A stretch of DNA of 56,087 nucleotides, from the NCBI GenBank assembly GCA_022841885.1, contig JALHQP010000012.1, forward strand, positions 1 through 56,087, read 5' to 3'. Origin of the DNA: Aquincola sp. Lineage in GTDB: Bacteria; Pseudomonadota; Gammaproteobacteria; Burkholderiales; Burkholderiaceae_C. This document shows, piece by piece, positions 20,918-32,647 of this stretch; the stretch's first letter is position 1; each line of letters begins with the position of its first letter. Under the pieces are notes generated by a model that saw only the letters and a list, made by a program, of their open reading frames with translations, was not told the DNA's origin and made no database searches. A program made the position numbers and the translations under genes.

Positions 20918-21622
20918 TCAGCCGCGCGCGGGAATGTTCAGCCCGCGCACCACGGCCGGCCGCGCGACGAAGGCCGCGAGCACGCGCTGCACGTTCGGGA
21001 AGTCCGCGAAGCCGACCAGCTCGCCGGCGCCGTAAAAGCCCACCAGGTTGCGCACCCACGGGAAGGTGGCGATGTCGGCCACGGTGTACTCGTCGCCCAT
21101 GATCCAGTCGCGGCCTGCGAGGCGCTGCTCGAGCACGCGCAGCAGGCGCTTCGATTCATCGACGTAGCGCTGGCGCGGCCGCTTGTCCTCGTAGTCCTTG
21201 CCGGCGAACTTGTGGAAGAAGCCGACCTGGCCGAAGAACGGCCCGACGCCGCCCATCTGGAACATCAGCCACTGCAGCGTCTCGTAGCGGCGTGCGGCAT
21301 CGGCGGGCATCAGTTGCCCGGTCTTGTCGGCCAGGTAGACCAGGATCGCGCCGGACTCCCACAGCGCGAGCGGCTTCCCGCCGGGTCCGTCGGGATCGAT
21401 GATGGCCGGGATCTTGTTGTTCGGGTTCAGCGACAGGAACTCGGGCGAGGTCTGGTCGTGGCGTTCGAAGCTCACCAGGTGCGGCTCGTAGGGCAGGCCG
21501 GTCTCCTCGAGTGCGATCGACACCTTGACGCCGTTGGGGGTGGGCAGCGAGTACAGCTGCAGGCGGTCCGGGTGCCGGGCCGGCCACTTGCGGGTGACTT
21601 GGAAGGCGGACAGGTCGGTCAT
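20918..21622 (-). CDS. Glutathione S-transferase family protein (YfcG/Nu-like)
   Basis: 234-residue GST. The thioredoxin-like N-terminal domain contains LYSLPTPNGVKVSIALEETG, and the glutathione-binding stretch is NPNNKIPAIIDPDG followed by WESGAILVYLADKTG. The helical C-terminal domain has DEYTVADIATFPWVR. The TPNG pattern in place of a catalytic Ser/Cys is typical of the YfcG/YghU group, which has disulfide-bond reductase activity. I choose the ATG at 21622; the frame continues 17 codons upstream without a better start. Confidence 0.88.
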   Translation of the reverse strand: MTDLSAFQVTRKWPARHPDRLQLYSLPTPNGVKVSIALEETGLPYEPHLVSFERHDQTSPEFLSLNPNNKIPAIIDPDGPGGKPLALWESGAILVYLADKTGQLMPADAARRYETLQWLMFQMGGVGPFFGQVGFFHKFAGKDYEDKRPRQRYVDESKRLLRVLEQRLAGRDWIMGDEYTVADIATFPWVRNLVGFYGAGELVGFADFPNVQRVLAAFVARPAVVRGLNIPARG

Positions 21623-21687
21623 GGGGCGGGATTCTGTCGCGCACCCCATGGCCTTGCCCGCGCAGGGCCACACAGTCCGGGCTCGCC

Positions 21688-22410
21688 ATGGCCCGCGAAG
21701 ACCCGCCTCTGATCGTTGACCTGCGCGCGCGCTTTGCGGCGCACGCCGATGCGGCGCTGGCCGCGCCGATGCAGGCCTACATGAAGTCGGTTCTGCCGTT
21801 CTACGGCATCCCGGCGCCGCTGCGGCGCCGGCTCACGGCAGAGTCGGTTCGGGCCTGTCCCTGCGCCGACACGGCGGCGCTGGCGCAGACGATGCAGCGC
21901 TTGTGGCGCGAGGCGAATTTTCGCGAGGAGCGCTATGCGGCCATCGAGCTGCCGCGCCTGGGCCGTGTGCACCCGAAGCTCGTGAACCTCGCGCTGTTGC
22001 CGTTGGCCGAGCGCATGGTGGTCGAGGGGGCCTGGTGGGACCTGGTGGACGACCTGTCGGGCAACCTCGTCGCGCGCCTGCTCGAGCGCCACCCGCGCGA
22101 GATGAAGCCGGTGCTTCGGCGCTGGGCGCGCGGCGACGAGCTCTGGCTGCGGCGGGCCGCGATGCTGGTGCAGCGCAGCGTCGCGCCCGAAGTCTTCGAC
22201 GCCGTGCTGCTGTACGACACGATCCTGCCGTCGATCGGCGATGGCCGCTTCGCGGACGAGTTCTTCATCCGCAAGGGCATCGGCTGGGCCTTGCGTGAAC
22301 GTTCCTATGCGGCACCCGAGGAGGTGCAGGCCTTCTGCCGCGAATACGCATCACAACTCGCGCCGCTGACGCGGCGCGAGGCGCTCAAGGCGATCGAACG
22401 GCGTCGCTAG
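21688..22410 (+). CDS. AlkD-like DNA alkylation repair protein
   Basis: 240-residue all-helical protein of the AlkD family, whose HEAT-like repeats hold DNA and excise alkylated bases. Recognisable stretches are YMKSVLPFYGIPAP, LWREANFREERYAAIELP, the tryptophan pair in GAWWDLVDDLSGNL, and FFIRKGIGWALRERSY near the end. It starts 65 bases from the divergent GST gene and overlaps the convergent DUF2189 gene by 4 bases at the stop. Confidence 0.87.
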   Translation: MAREDPPLIVDLRARFAAHADAALAAPMQAYMKSVLPFYGIPAPLRRRLTAESVRACPCADTAALAQTMQRLWREANFREERYAAIELPRLGRVHPKLVNLALLPLAERMVVEGAWWDLVDDLSGNLVARLLERHPREMKPVLRRWARGDELWLRRAAMLVQRSVAPEVFDAVLLYDTILPSIGDGRFADEFFIRKGIGWALRERSYAAPEEVQAFCREYASQLAPLTRREALKAIERRR

Positions 22411-23186
22411 GACGGCGCGACCAGGTCGCGGTAGGCGTGCCAGCTGGCATGCGCGAGCCAGGGGAAGATCACGATCAGACCGAGCATCAGGGTCGCGAAA
22501 CCGACCAGGGTCAGCGCCGCGATCAGCGCCGCCCACAGCAGCATCGGTGCCGGATTGCGGGTGCAGCAGCGCAGGCTGGTCAGCATCGCCGTCACGGTGT
22601 CCAGCGGGCGGTCGACGAGCAGCGGCGCGGTCACGACGCTGAGCGCGAACACCGCCGCGGCCAGCAGGGCGCCGACGGCGAAGTAGGCCAGCAGCAGCGA
22701 GCCATAGCGCCCGGACAGCAGCAGCTCCTGCGGCAGGCGCGACCACTGCAGCGGCTCGCCGTCGTAGAACAGCGCGAACACAATCGCGGCGAGTCGCTCC
22801 CAGACGATGTAGGCCAGCACGAGCGCGAGGCCGAACAGCGCGATCGAGCCGGCGTTGGAGCGCCAGATGCGCCGCATCTGCGGCGTCTCGCCGCCCGACT
22901 CGAGCCCGCGCGACAGGCGGTAGACGGCGATCGCGAAGAACGGTGCCACGAGCAGGAAGCCGCCCAGCAGGGCCGGCGCGGCATAGGTGGCACGCCAGCC
23001 GGCCGTCATCAGCAGCGCGCCGATGACGGCGACCACGGCGCCGATGGCCAGGCTCATGCCCGGCTCGCGCGCCAGGTCGCGCGCTCCCAGGCGCAGCCAC
23101 ACCAAGGGCTGCGACAGCGCGATGTCGCGCACGCCGGGCGGGCCGAGGGGAGTCGACGGCGCATGCCGTTCGAGGGTCTGGTCCAT
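22407..23186 (-). CDS. DUF2189 family integral membrane protein
   Basis: 259-residue inner-membrane protein with about six transmembrane segments (for example GMSLAIGAVVAVIGALLMTA, LIAALTLVGFATLMLGLIVI). The DUF2189 pattern is seen in WLRLGARDLAREPGMSL and the final FPWLAHASWHAYRDLV. Start 23186 is chosen for its ribosome site GAAGGAG, 7 bases before the ATG; an upstream ATG at 23216 lacks one. Function is unknown. Confidence 0.8.
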   Translation of the reverse strand: MDQTLERHAPSTPLGPPGVRDIALSQPLVWLRLGARDLAREPGMSLAIGAVVAVIGALLMTAGWRATYAAPALLGGFLLVAPFFAIAVYRLSRGLESGGETPQMRRIWRSNAGSIALFGLALVLAYIVWERLAAIVFALFYDGEPLQWSRLPQELLLSGRYGSLLLAYFAVGALLAAAVFALSVVTAPLLVDRPLDTVTAMLTSLRCCTRNPAPMLLWAALIAALTLVGFATLMLGLIVIFPWLAHASWHAYRDLVAPS

Positions 23187-23315
23187 GGCGAACTCCTTCG
23201 CGGGACGGGAGCGCACGGGTAGGTGCAGGCGAGGATGCTAGGCCTGTGTCGTCGCGATGGCAACCGGCCCGGCGGCGGTTACGCTCGGCCGGTGCGAACC
23301 ACCGGTGGAGGCGGC

Positions 23316-24125
23316 ATGGCCAAGAAGGACGGCAAGCAGGCGGGCGAGAACGAGGGCCTCGGCAAGCGCGAGTACACCGAGCGGCTCGAACCGCTGCAGC
23401 TCGAGCTCAACCGCATGGCGCGCTGGCTGCAGGCCAGCGGGCGGCGCCTCGCGGTCGTGATCGAGGGCCGCGACACCGCGGGCAAGGGCGGCGTGATCGC
23501 GGCCATCGCCGACACGCTCAATCCGCGCCAGTGCCATGTGGTGGCGCTGTCCAAGCCGAGCGAGCGCGAGAAGACGCAGTGGTACTTCCAGCGCTACGTG
23601 CCGCATCTGCCGGCGGCCGGCGAGATCGCCCTCTTCGACCGCAGCTGGTACAACCGCGCCGGCGTCGAGCCGGTGATGGGTTTCTGCACGCCGGCGCAGA
23701 CGGCGGCCTTCCTGAAGCAGGCACCGCTGTTCGAGAAGCTGCTGGTCGACGACGGCGTGCTGCTCTTCAAGTACTGGCTGACGGTGGACCAGGCGCAGCA
23801 GGAGGCGCGTTTCGCCGAGCGGCTCGAGGACCCGATGAAGCGCTGGAAGCTGTCGCCGATCGACCTCAAGGCGCGTGAGAAGTACGCGGCCTACACCAAG
23901 GCGCGCGAAACGATGCTCGAGGCCACGCATACGAAGCAGGCGCCGTGGACGCTGGTGGACTTCAACGACCAGCGGCGCGGCCGGCTGACGCTGATCCGCC
24001 ACCTGCTCGACCACCTGCCCGACACCGCGGTGCCCGACGAGAAGATCGTGTTTCCGCCGCTGCCGGGCCGGCCGCTGAAGGAGAGCTTCAAGGGCAGGCT
24101 CAAGCCGATCCCGAGCGTCCGCTAG
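23316..24125 (+). CDS. ppk2: Polyphosphate kinase 2
   Basis: Transfers phosphate between polyphosphate and nucleotides. The 269 residues fit a single-domain PPK2. Walker A is GRDTAGKGG (51-59) and Walker B is FDRSWYNRAGVE, with Asp108. The lid motif includes ERLEDPMKRWKLSPIDLKAR. The start at 23316 has the ribosome site GGAGG; the frame upstream is GC-rich noise. Length and motifs suggest class I (NDP-phosphorylating), but class needs phylogeny. It meets the TPM genes tail to tail with a 1-base gap. Confidence 0.92.
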   Translation: MAKKDGKQAGENEGLGKREYTERLEPLQLELNRMARWLQASGRRLAVVIEGRDTAGKGGVIAAIADTLNPRQCHVVALSKPSEREKTQWYFQRYVPHLPAAGEIALFDRSWYNRAGVEPVMGFCTPAQTAAFLKQAPLFEKLLVDDGVLLFKYWLTVDQAQQEARFAERLEDPMKRWKLSPIDLKAREKYAAYTKARETMLEATHTKQAPWTLVDFNDQRRGRLTLIRHLLDHLPDTAVPDEKIVFPPLPGRPLKESFKGRLKPIPSVR

Positions 24126-24126
24126 C

Positions 24127-24642
24127 TCAGATCAGGAAGGGTGCGTTCGGCAGCTCGTTCGGGTTGGCGTCGCCCGCCGCGGCCGGGAAGTGTTGCGCCA
24201 GCAGCGCATCGACCGCGTCGACCGCCGCGTTGAGCCCCTCCTCGAAACGGCCGGCGCGGAAGGCCGCGCGCATGCCGTCGACGATGGCCTGCCACTGATC
24301 GTGGCTGACATGCTTGTTCAGGCCCCGGTCGGCCACGATCTCGATCGCGTGCTCGGCCAGCAGCAGGTAGATCAGCACGCCGTTGTCGGCCTCGGTGTCC
24401 CACACGCGCAGCTTGCCGAACAGGGTGATCGCGCGGTCGCGCGCCGACAGGCGCTGCCAGATGTAGGACGTGGGCAGCCCGGCCTCGACGCAGACGCGGA
24501 TCTCGCCGCCATGCCGCTTCTCGCTCGCCGCGATGCGCTGCTCGATGCGTGCCAGAGCGGCGTCGTCGAGCGCGCGCTTGACGTCACGCTCGTCGAGCCA
24601 GCGGTGCTTGAGCAGGCGCAGCAGTCGGTTGCTCGTCGGCAT
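24127..24642 (-). CDS. TPM-domain protein, small
   Basis: 171-residue protein with one TPM domain and no signal peptide, seen in IAASEKRHGGEIRVCVEAG, VWDTEADNGVLIYLLLAEH and IEIVADRGLNKHVSHDQWQA. It starts within the stop of the upstream TPM gene (TGATG); a GTG three bases earlier is also possible. It is probably a cytoplasmic or membrane-associated partner of the larger TPM protein and of LemA, forming a lemA-TPM-TPM operon. Biochemical function is unknown. Confidence 0.82.
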   Translation of the reverse strand: MPTSNRLLRLLKHRWLDERDVKRALDDAALARIEQRIAASEKRHGGEIRVCVEAGLPTSYIWQRLSARDRAITLFGKLRVWDTEADNGVLIYLLLAEHAIEIVADRGLNKHVSHDQWQAIVDGMRAAFRAGRFEEGLNAAVDAVDALLAQHFPAAAGDANPNELPNAPFLI

Positions 24643-25550
24643 CACCAATCCCCCCCGGCCCCGCCGCCGCCGAAGTCCCCCCCGCCGCCGGAACTGAAGC
24701 CGCCGCCGTCACCGCCACTCCAGCCGCCACCACCGCCACCGGACCAGCCACCGCCCGACCACCCGCCGCCATGACGGCCCGCGTGGGTGCGCAGCGACTT
24801 GCCGAGCCCGCCGAAGAGCGCGAACAACAGGCCGATCACGCCGCCGATGCCGGCCAACAGCAGGCTCTGCGTGACGAACCAGGCGATGCCGCCGCCGGCC
24901 GCACCGCTGGCCAGCGAGCCCAGGCCGCGGCCGAGGATGCCGCGCAGCACGGTGGCCACGATGGGCACCGCGATGAACGCGAACATCAGCAGCTCGATCG
25001 GGTCGAAGTCGCCGGCCGGGGTGCCGATGCGGCCGCGCGGCGCCGGCGCCGGCAGGTCTTCGCCCTTGATGCGCGCGATCAACGCGTCGACGCCCGCGTC
25101 GATGCCGCCGGCAAAGTCGCCCTGCTTGAAGCGCGGGCTGATGTCGTTCTGGATGATGCGCCGCGCCGCCAGGTCGGGCACCGCGCCCTCGAGCGCCTTG
25201 GCCGGTGCGATCCACAGCTTGCGGTCGTCCTTGGCGATCACGAGCAGCAGGCCGTCGCCGACGTCGCGGCGGCCGATCTTCCAGCTCTCGCCGACACGCT
25301 GCGCATAGGACGCGATGTCCTCGGGCTGCGTCGTCGGCACCATCAGCACCACGATCTGCGGCCCAGCGCTGGCTTCGAATTCGGCCAGCTTGGTGACCAG
25401 CCGCGCCACGTCGGCTGCCGACAGCGTGCCGGTCTGGTCGATCACGCGCTCGGTGAGCGGGGGCACCGGCTGGAGGGCCTGCGCGGACGCGAGGGTCGCC
25501 GCGCAGGCCAGCAGGAGCAGCAGCGCGAGCTGCCGCAGCGTGCGCATCAC
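24642..25550 (-). CDS. TPM-domain protein with Gly-rich tail (YgcG-like)
   Basis: 302-residue exported membrane protein. A signal peptide ([18 protein letters not shown]) leads to a periplasmic TPM domain ([36 protein letters not shown]), then two or three membrane helices (about 185-255). The last 45 residues are almost only Gly, Ser and Trp ([13 protein letters not shown]). This is the YgcG architecture commonly found beside lemA, as here. Two adjacent start codons exist (25550 and 25547). Confidence 0.88.
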   Translation of the reverse strand: MMRTLRQLALLLLLACAATLASAQALQPVPPLTERVIDQTGTLSAADVARLVTKLAEFEASAGPQIVVLMVPTTQPEDIASYAQRVGESWKIGRRDVGDGLLLVIAKDDRKLWIAPAKALEGAVPDLAARRIIQNDISPRFKQGDFAGGIDAGVDALIARIKGEDLPAPAPRGRIGTPAGDFDPIELLMFAFIAVPIVATVLRGILGRGLGSLASGAAGGGIAWFVTQSLLLAGIGGVIGLLFALFGGLGKSLRTHAGRHGGGWSGGGWSGGGGGGWSGGDGGGFSSGGGGDFGGGGAGGDW

Positions 25551-25557
25551 CGTGGGC

Positions 25558-26172
25558 TTACTTGGAGGCCGGCTTGTCGAAGCTCACCGCCGGCGGCGCC
25601 GAGATCTGGGCCTCGTTCTGTACCGTGAAGTTGGGCTTGACCTCGTAGCTGAAGATCATCGCCGTCAGGTTGGTCGGGAACTGGCGCGCGAGCACGTTGT
25701 AGTCCTGCACCGTCTTGATGTAGCGGTTGCGCGCCACGGTGATGCGGTTCTCGGTGCCCTCGAGCTGCACACGCAGATCCTGGAAACCCTGGTTGGCCTT
25801 CAGGTTCGGGTACTGCTCCACCGTCACGAGCAGGCGCGACAGCGCGCCCGACAGCTCGCCCTGGGCCTGCTGGAACTTGTTGAAGGCCTCGGGGTTGTTG
25901 ATCAGCTCGGGCGTGGCCTGGATCGAGGTGGCCTTGGCGCGTGCCTCGATCACCTTGGTCAGCGTCTCCTGCTCGAAGTTGGCCTCCCCCTTGACCGTCG
26001 CGACGATGTTCGGGATCAGGTCGGCACGGCGCTGGTACTGGTTCAGCACCTCGGCCCAGGCGCCCTTGGTCTGCTCGTCCAGGGTCTGGAACTGGTTGTA
26101 GCCGCAGCCCGAGAGCGTGAGGGCGGTGGCGAGCGCGGCGGCGCCGGTCAGTGCGCGACGGGTGGCGGTCAT
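25558..26172 (-). CDS. lemA: LemA family lipoprotein
   Basis: 204-residue envelope protein. The lipobox TLSGC places the lipidated cysteine at residue 23. The LemA helical domain shows [40 protein letters not shown] and the conserved RFPTNL-like stretch ([20 protein letters not shown]). It is the first gene of an operon with the two TPM genes, 7 bases before the next start. Function in this class is unclear; membrane-stress roles are proposed. Confidence 0.92.
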   Translation of the reverse strand: MTATRRALTGAAALATALTLSGCGYNQFQTLDEQTKGAWAEVLNQYQRRADLIPNIVATVKGEANFEQETLTKVIEARAKATSIQATPELINNPEAFNKFQQAQGELSGALSRLLVTVEQYPNLKANQGFQDLRVQLEGTENRITVARNRYIKTVQDYNVLARQFPTNLTAMIFSYEVKPNFTVQNEAQISAPPAVSFDKPASK

Positions 26173-26256
26173 CTGGATCCTCCTGCAATCGGGTGGCGGA
26201 TGCTACCCGTGGCCGCAAGATGCGGACAGGGGATGCGGGTTCAAGGGCTGGCGAAC

Positions 26257-26262
26257 TACAAT
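26257..26262 (+). promoter_or_regulatory. -10 box of the metH promoter
   Basis: TACAAT, one mismatch from consensus, lies 7 bases before the first paired base of the riboswitch at 26269, so the predicted RNA start coincides with the riboswitch start. I see no clear -35 hexamer. Confidence 0.5.
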
Positions 26263-26268
26263 CGTGCC

Positions 26269-26362
26269 GTCCCGAGGAGCGTTGCAACGGCCCTGTCATG
26301 CACGGGCTGCCAGGCTCGGGACCGCGCGGGGCACCTGCCTCCTCGCCCCCGCAACGGCGCTC
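26269..26362 (+). promoter_or_regulatory. SAH riboswitch before metH
   Basis: Matches the S-adenosylhomocysteine riboswitch (ahcY motif). P1 is GTCCCGAG (26269-26276) with CTCGGGAC (26315-26322). The conserved core GAGCGTTGCAAC and CCAGGCTCGG is present. P2 is GCCC (26290-26293) with GGGC (26304-26307). The pseudoknot is GAGCG (26277-26281) with CGCTC (26358-26362) inside the typical AACGGCGCTC. The known class senses SAH and switches on SAH-recycling genes; here the gene is metH, which consumes the homocysteine made from SAH. The pseudoknot ends 18 bases before the start codon, so control of translation is likely. Confidence 0.93.
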
Positions 26363-26379
26363 GTCAATGCCTCCCTGCA

Positions 26380-29106
<2,727 letters not shown>

Positions 29107-29261
29107 GTTCGCCCGCGCAGGTGTGACGGCGGGTAACGCCCGCGGGCGCTGCCAACACCTTCACACCTTGGCGTCACGCGGCGCCGGAAGAATGCGCTGA
29201 CAGCGAGCGCCCTGAGGTCGGAACCCCGAGCCTTGGCGAGACGCGCCGCGCAGGGGGTGGC

Positions 29262-31031
29262 ATGGTGACGACACGAGCACACGCGGGTCGGACGTTGCGT
29301 TGGCGCGCCTGGTGCAGCGGCGTGCTGCTGGTGGTGCTGGCAGCCTGCGGCAGCGGCGGCGGCAGCGACGAGGGCGCGGTCGGCGACAACGCCGAGATGC
29401 CCGCGTCGCGCGACGCGGCCGCGCGCTTCCTTACCCAGGCCAGCTTCGGCCCCACCGAGGCCGAGATCGACCGCGTGATGTCGATGGGCTATGGCGCCTG
29501 GATCGACGACCAGTTCAACAACCGGCCGCTGTCCCAGCACCGAGCCACCTGGGAAGCCGCCGACGCGGCAGCCAAGGCGGCCGACCCGACCAATGCCAAT
29601 GCCGGTGTCTACCAGAACGGCACGCTCAACGCGTTCTGGAAATCGGCGATCAGTGGCCAGGACCAGTTGCGCCAGCGCGTCGCATTCGCCCTGTCGCAGA
29701 TCATGGTCATCTCGATGGTCGACGGCGGCGTGGGCGACAACCCGCGTGCCGCAGCGGCCTACCTCGACCTGCTGGCCGACAAGGGGCTGACGAACTACCG
29801 CGAACTGATCGAGTCGGTGTCGTTGCACCCGATGATGGGCACCTACCTCTCGCACTTGCGCAACCAGAAGGCCGACCCGCGCACCGGCCGCGTGCCCGAC
29901 GAGAACTACGCGCGCGAGGTGATGCAGCTGTTCTCGATCGGCCTGCAGGAGCTCAACACCGACGGCAGCGTGCGCACCAGTGGGGGTCTGGCGATCGACA
30001 CCTACACGCCGGCAGACATCGGCGGCCTGGCGCGCGTGTTCACCGGCTGGAGCTGGGACTGCCCGGCCTACCCGGCCAACAACTGCTTCTACTCGGGATC
30101 GAACAGCGGCGTCAGCGACCCGGACCGCGGTTTCAAGCCGATGCGCGGCTACGCCAACTTCCACAGCACCGAAGCGAAGAGCTTCCTCGGCCGCACGATC
30201 GCCGCACAGGGCACGGCCGACCCGGCGGCCAGCCTGCGCGACGCACTCGACACGCTGAGCAACCACCCCAACGTCGGCCCCTTCATCGGCAAGCAGCTGA
30301 TCCAGCGCCTGGTCACCAGCAACCCGAGCCCGGCCTACGTCACCGCGGTGGCCAATGCCTTCGCCAACAACGGCAGCGGCGTGCGCGGCGACATGAAGCA
30401 TGTGGTCAAGACGATCCTGATGCACGCCGAGGCGCGCCAGACGGGCACGACGGCCGGCAAGGTGCGCGAACCGGTGCTGCGCCTGTCCGCCTTCCTGCGC
30501 GCCTACGGCTTTGCCTCCGACAGCGGCGAGTACCGCGTGGGCAACACCGACAACCCGGGCACCCAGCTCGGCCAGAGCCCGCTGCGCTCGCCTTCGGTGT
30601 TCAACTTCTACCGCCCGGGCTACGTGCCGCCAGGCACGGCATCGGCCGCGGCCAGTCTCGCGGTGCCCGAGATGCAGATCGTGCACGAGACCACCGCTGC
30701 GGGCTACGTGAACTTCATGCGCGACAACGTGTCGTCGGGCGTCGGCGCCTTCGGTGCAACGCTCAACCGGCGCGACCTGCAGGGCAACCTCACGGCGGAG
30801 ATCGCGCTGGCCGACCGACCGACCGAACTGGTGGCGAGCGTGAACCGCAAGCTGATGTACGGGTCGATGCCGGCGGCACTCGCCACCGAGATCGAAGGCG
30901 CCGTGGGCTCGATCGCGATCCCCGCCGCCACCGGCAGCAACCAGGCGCAGATCGACACGGCGCGGCGCAACCGCGTCAACGCTGCGATCTTCCTCGCCCT
31001 GGTGTCGCCCGAGTTCCTGGTCCAACGCTGA
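29262..31031 (+). CDS. DUF1800 family lipoprotein
   Basis: 589-residue exported protein. A hydrophobic segment ends in the lipobox LAAC with Cys29, then a Gly/Ser linker, and the DUF1800 domain (AARFLTQASFGPTEAEIDRV, YAREVMQLFSIGLQELN, FTGWSW, SPSVFNFYRPGYVPP). The family is almost always encoded next to a DUF1501 protein, as here. Biochemical function is unknown; export of the pair suggests a periplasmic or surface complex. The gene is preceded by a 155-base gap holding an inverted repeat. Confidence 0.86.
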   Translation: MVTTRAHAGRTLRWRAWCSGVLLVVLAACGSGGGSDEGAVGDNAEMPASRDAAARFLTQASFGPTEAEIDRVMSMGYGAWIDDQFNNRPLSQHRATWEAADAAAKAADPTNANAGVYQNGTLNAFWKSAISGQDQLRQRVAFALSQIMVISMVDGGVGDNPRAAAAYLDLLADKGLTNYRELIESVSLHPMMGTYLSHLRNQKADPRTGRVPDENYAREVMQLFSIGLQELNTDGSVRTSGGLAIDTYTPADIGGLARVFTGWSWDCPAYPANNCFYSGSNSGVSDPDRGFKPMRGYANFHSTEAKSFLGRTIAAQGTADPAASLRDALDTLSNHPNVGPFIGKQLIQRLVTSNPSPAYVTAVANAFANNGSGVRGDMKHVVKTILMHAEARQTGTTAGKVREPVLRLSAFLRAYGFASDSGEYRVGNTDNPGTQLGQSPLRSPSVFNFYRPGYVPPGTASAAASLAVPEMQIVHETTAAGYVNFMRDNVSSGVGAFGATLNRRDLQGNLTAEIALADRPTELVASVNRKLMYGSMPAALATEIEGAVGSIAIPAATGSNQAQIDTARRNRVNAAIFLALVSPEFLVQR

Positions 31032-31045
31032 AGCGAGGCATCACC

Positions 31046-32596
31046 ATGCTGATCAACCCGAATGCTTCGCGCCGCGCCTTCCTGCGCCAGGCGGGCGCCC
31101 TGTCCGCGCTCGGTGCCGCCTCGCCGCTGGCGCTGAACCTGGCACTGATGAACTCGGCCGCCGCGCAAAGCGCGCCCGACTACCGGGCGCTGGTGTGCAT
31201 CTTCCTGTTCGGCGGCAACGACGCCTACAACATGGTGCTGCCCACCGACACCGCGTCGTGGAGCGCGTACCAGGCCACGCGCACGCAGGCGCCCGACTCG
31301 ATCGCGCTGCTCGCACCCGGCACCGCGGCCGACGGCGGCGCGGCAGTCGGCTCGCCGGCGCGCCTGGGCGGCGTGCTGCCGATCGCACCGCTCAATGCGC
31401 AGGGCCGCAGCTTCGCGCTGCATCCCTACCTGGGTACGCTGCAGTCGATGTTCGACACCGACCGCCGTCTGGCCGTCGTGCCCAACGTCGGCCCGCTGCT
31501 GATGCCCACCACCAAGGCGCAGTACGCGAACTCGTCGCATCCCAGGCCGGCCAGCCTGTTCTCGCACAACGACCAGCAGAACACCTGGCAGTCGTTCCAG
31601 CCCGAAGGCGCGACCGTCGGCTGGGGCGGGCGCCTGGGCGACCTGGTGGCCGCGGGCAATCAGCGCGCCATCTTCACCGCCATCTCGGCCAGCGGCAACG
31701 CGGTCTGGCTGTCTGGGCAGAACGTGCGCCAGTACCAGGTGGGCAGCAACGGCGCCATCCGCATGGGCAGCGACGCCAACGGCCGCATCTACGGCTCGAC
31801 CGCGGTCGCGGCGGCGATGGAGCGCATCGTGCGCGGCAGCCGGGGCGGCCATGTGTTCGAAGGCGACCTGGCCTCGGTGTCGCAGCGCTCGATCGACGCC
31901 GAGCTCGCCTTGCGCACGGCGCTGCGGGCACCGTCCGATCCGCTGTTCGGCACCGCGCCGGCGAGCGGCAACTACAACGCCAACAACGACCCCAAGCTGC
32001 GCTACACGCCCGACCCGCTGGTGCCCGCCACCACCGCGTTCAACGCACTGGCGCAGCAGCTGCAGATCGTGGCGCGCATGATCGACGCGGCCGGCAATGC
32101 CAACATCGGTGCGCGGCGCCAGGTCTTCTTCGTCAGCCTCGGCGGCTTCGACAACCACGACCTGCAGAACCGCAACCATGCCGACCTGATGGCACGCCTG
32201 GGGCACGCGATGCGCTACTTCGACACCGCGCTCGGCGCGATGGGCCAGCGCAACAACGTCACCACCTTCACCGCCAGCGACTTCGGCCGCACCTTCACCA
32301 GCAATGGCGACGGCACCGACCATGGTTGGGGCGCGCACCACTTCGTGATGGGTGGCGCGGTGCGCGGCGGCGACTTCTACGGCGCCTTCCCGGTGGTCGG
32401 GGTCAAGAACGCCAACAACAACAACTTCGACTCCAGCCCCGACCAACTCGGCAACGGCTCGATGCTGCCCACCACGTCGGTGGACCAGTTCGGTGCCACG
32501 CTGGCGCGCTGGTTCGGCGTCGCCGACAGCGACCTCGGTGGCGTGTTCCCGAGCCTGGCCAACTTTTCGAACCGCAACCTCGGGTTCATGGTGTAA
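31046..32596 (+). CDS. DUF1501 family protein with Tat signal
   Basis: 516-residue protein with a twin-arginine signal (NASRRAFLRQAGALSALGAA), so it is probably folded, perhaps with a metal, before export. The DUF1501 domain belongs to the sulfatase/alkaline phosphatase superfamily; visible stretches are CIFLFGGNDAYNMVLP, FSHNDQQNTWQS, VSLGGFDNHDLQNRNH, TASDFGRTFTSNGDGTDHGW and HHFVMGGAV. The Asp/His-rich positions suggest a metal site. It starts 14 bases after the DUF1800 gene, forming an operon. Confidence 0.87.
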   Translation: MLINPNASRRAFLRQAGALSALGAASPLALNLALMNSAAAQSAPDYRALVCIFLFGGNDAYNMVLPTDTASWSAYQATRTQAPDSIALLAPGTAADGGAAVGSPARLGGVLPIAPLNAQGRSFALHPYLGTLQSMFDTDRRLAVVPNVGPLLMPTTKAQYANSSHPRPASLFSHNDQQNTWQSFQPEGATVGWGGRLGDLVAAGNQRAIFTAISASGNAVWLSGQNVRQYQVGSNGAIRMGSDANGRIYGSTAVAAAMERIVRGSRGGHVFEGDLASVSQRSIDAELALRTALRAPSDPLFGTAPASGNYNANNDPKLRYTPDPLVPATTAFNALAQQLQIVARMIDAAGNANIGARRQVFFVSLGGFDNHDLQNRNHADLMARLGHAMRYFDTALGAMGQRNNVTTFTASDFGRTFTSNGDGTDHGWGAHHFVMGGAVRGGDFYGAFPVVGVKNANNNNFDSSPDQLGNGSMLPTTSVDQFGATLARWFGVADSDLGGVFPSLANFSNRNLGFMV

Positions 32597-32647
32597 ACCG
32601 GCGCGCGGGGCGTATCGTTCAGGTTGGATCTATCCAAGGAGACGACC

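Noticed and set aside
24649-24780. Repetitive GGC/CCG-rich stretch as a DNA repeat element
   Set aside because: It is simply the coding sequence for the Gly-rich tail of the YgcG-like protein.
25315-26379. Long N-terminal extension of metH (355 codons upstream of 26380) that might have been the missing homocysteine domain
   Set aside because: The translation has no homocysteine-methyltransferase motifs, is low-complexity Arg/Gly/Leu-rich, and lies antisense to lemA and across the riboswitch and promoter.
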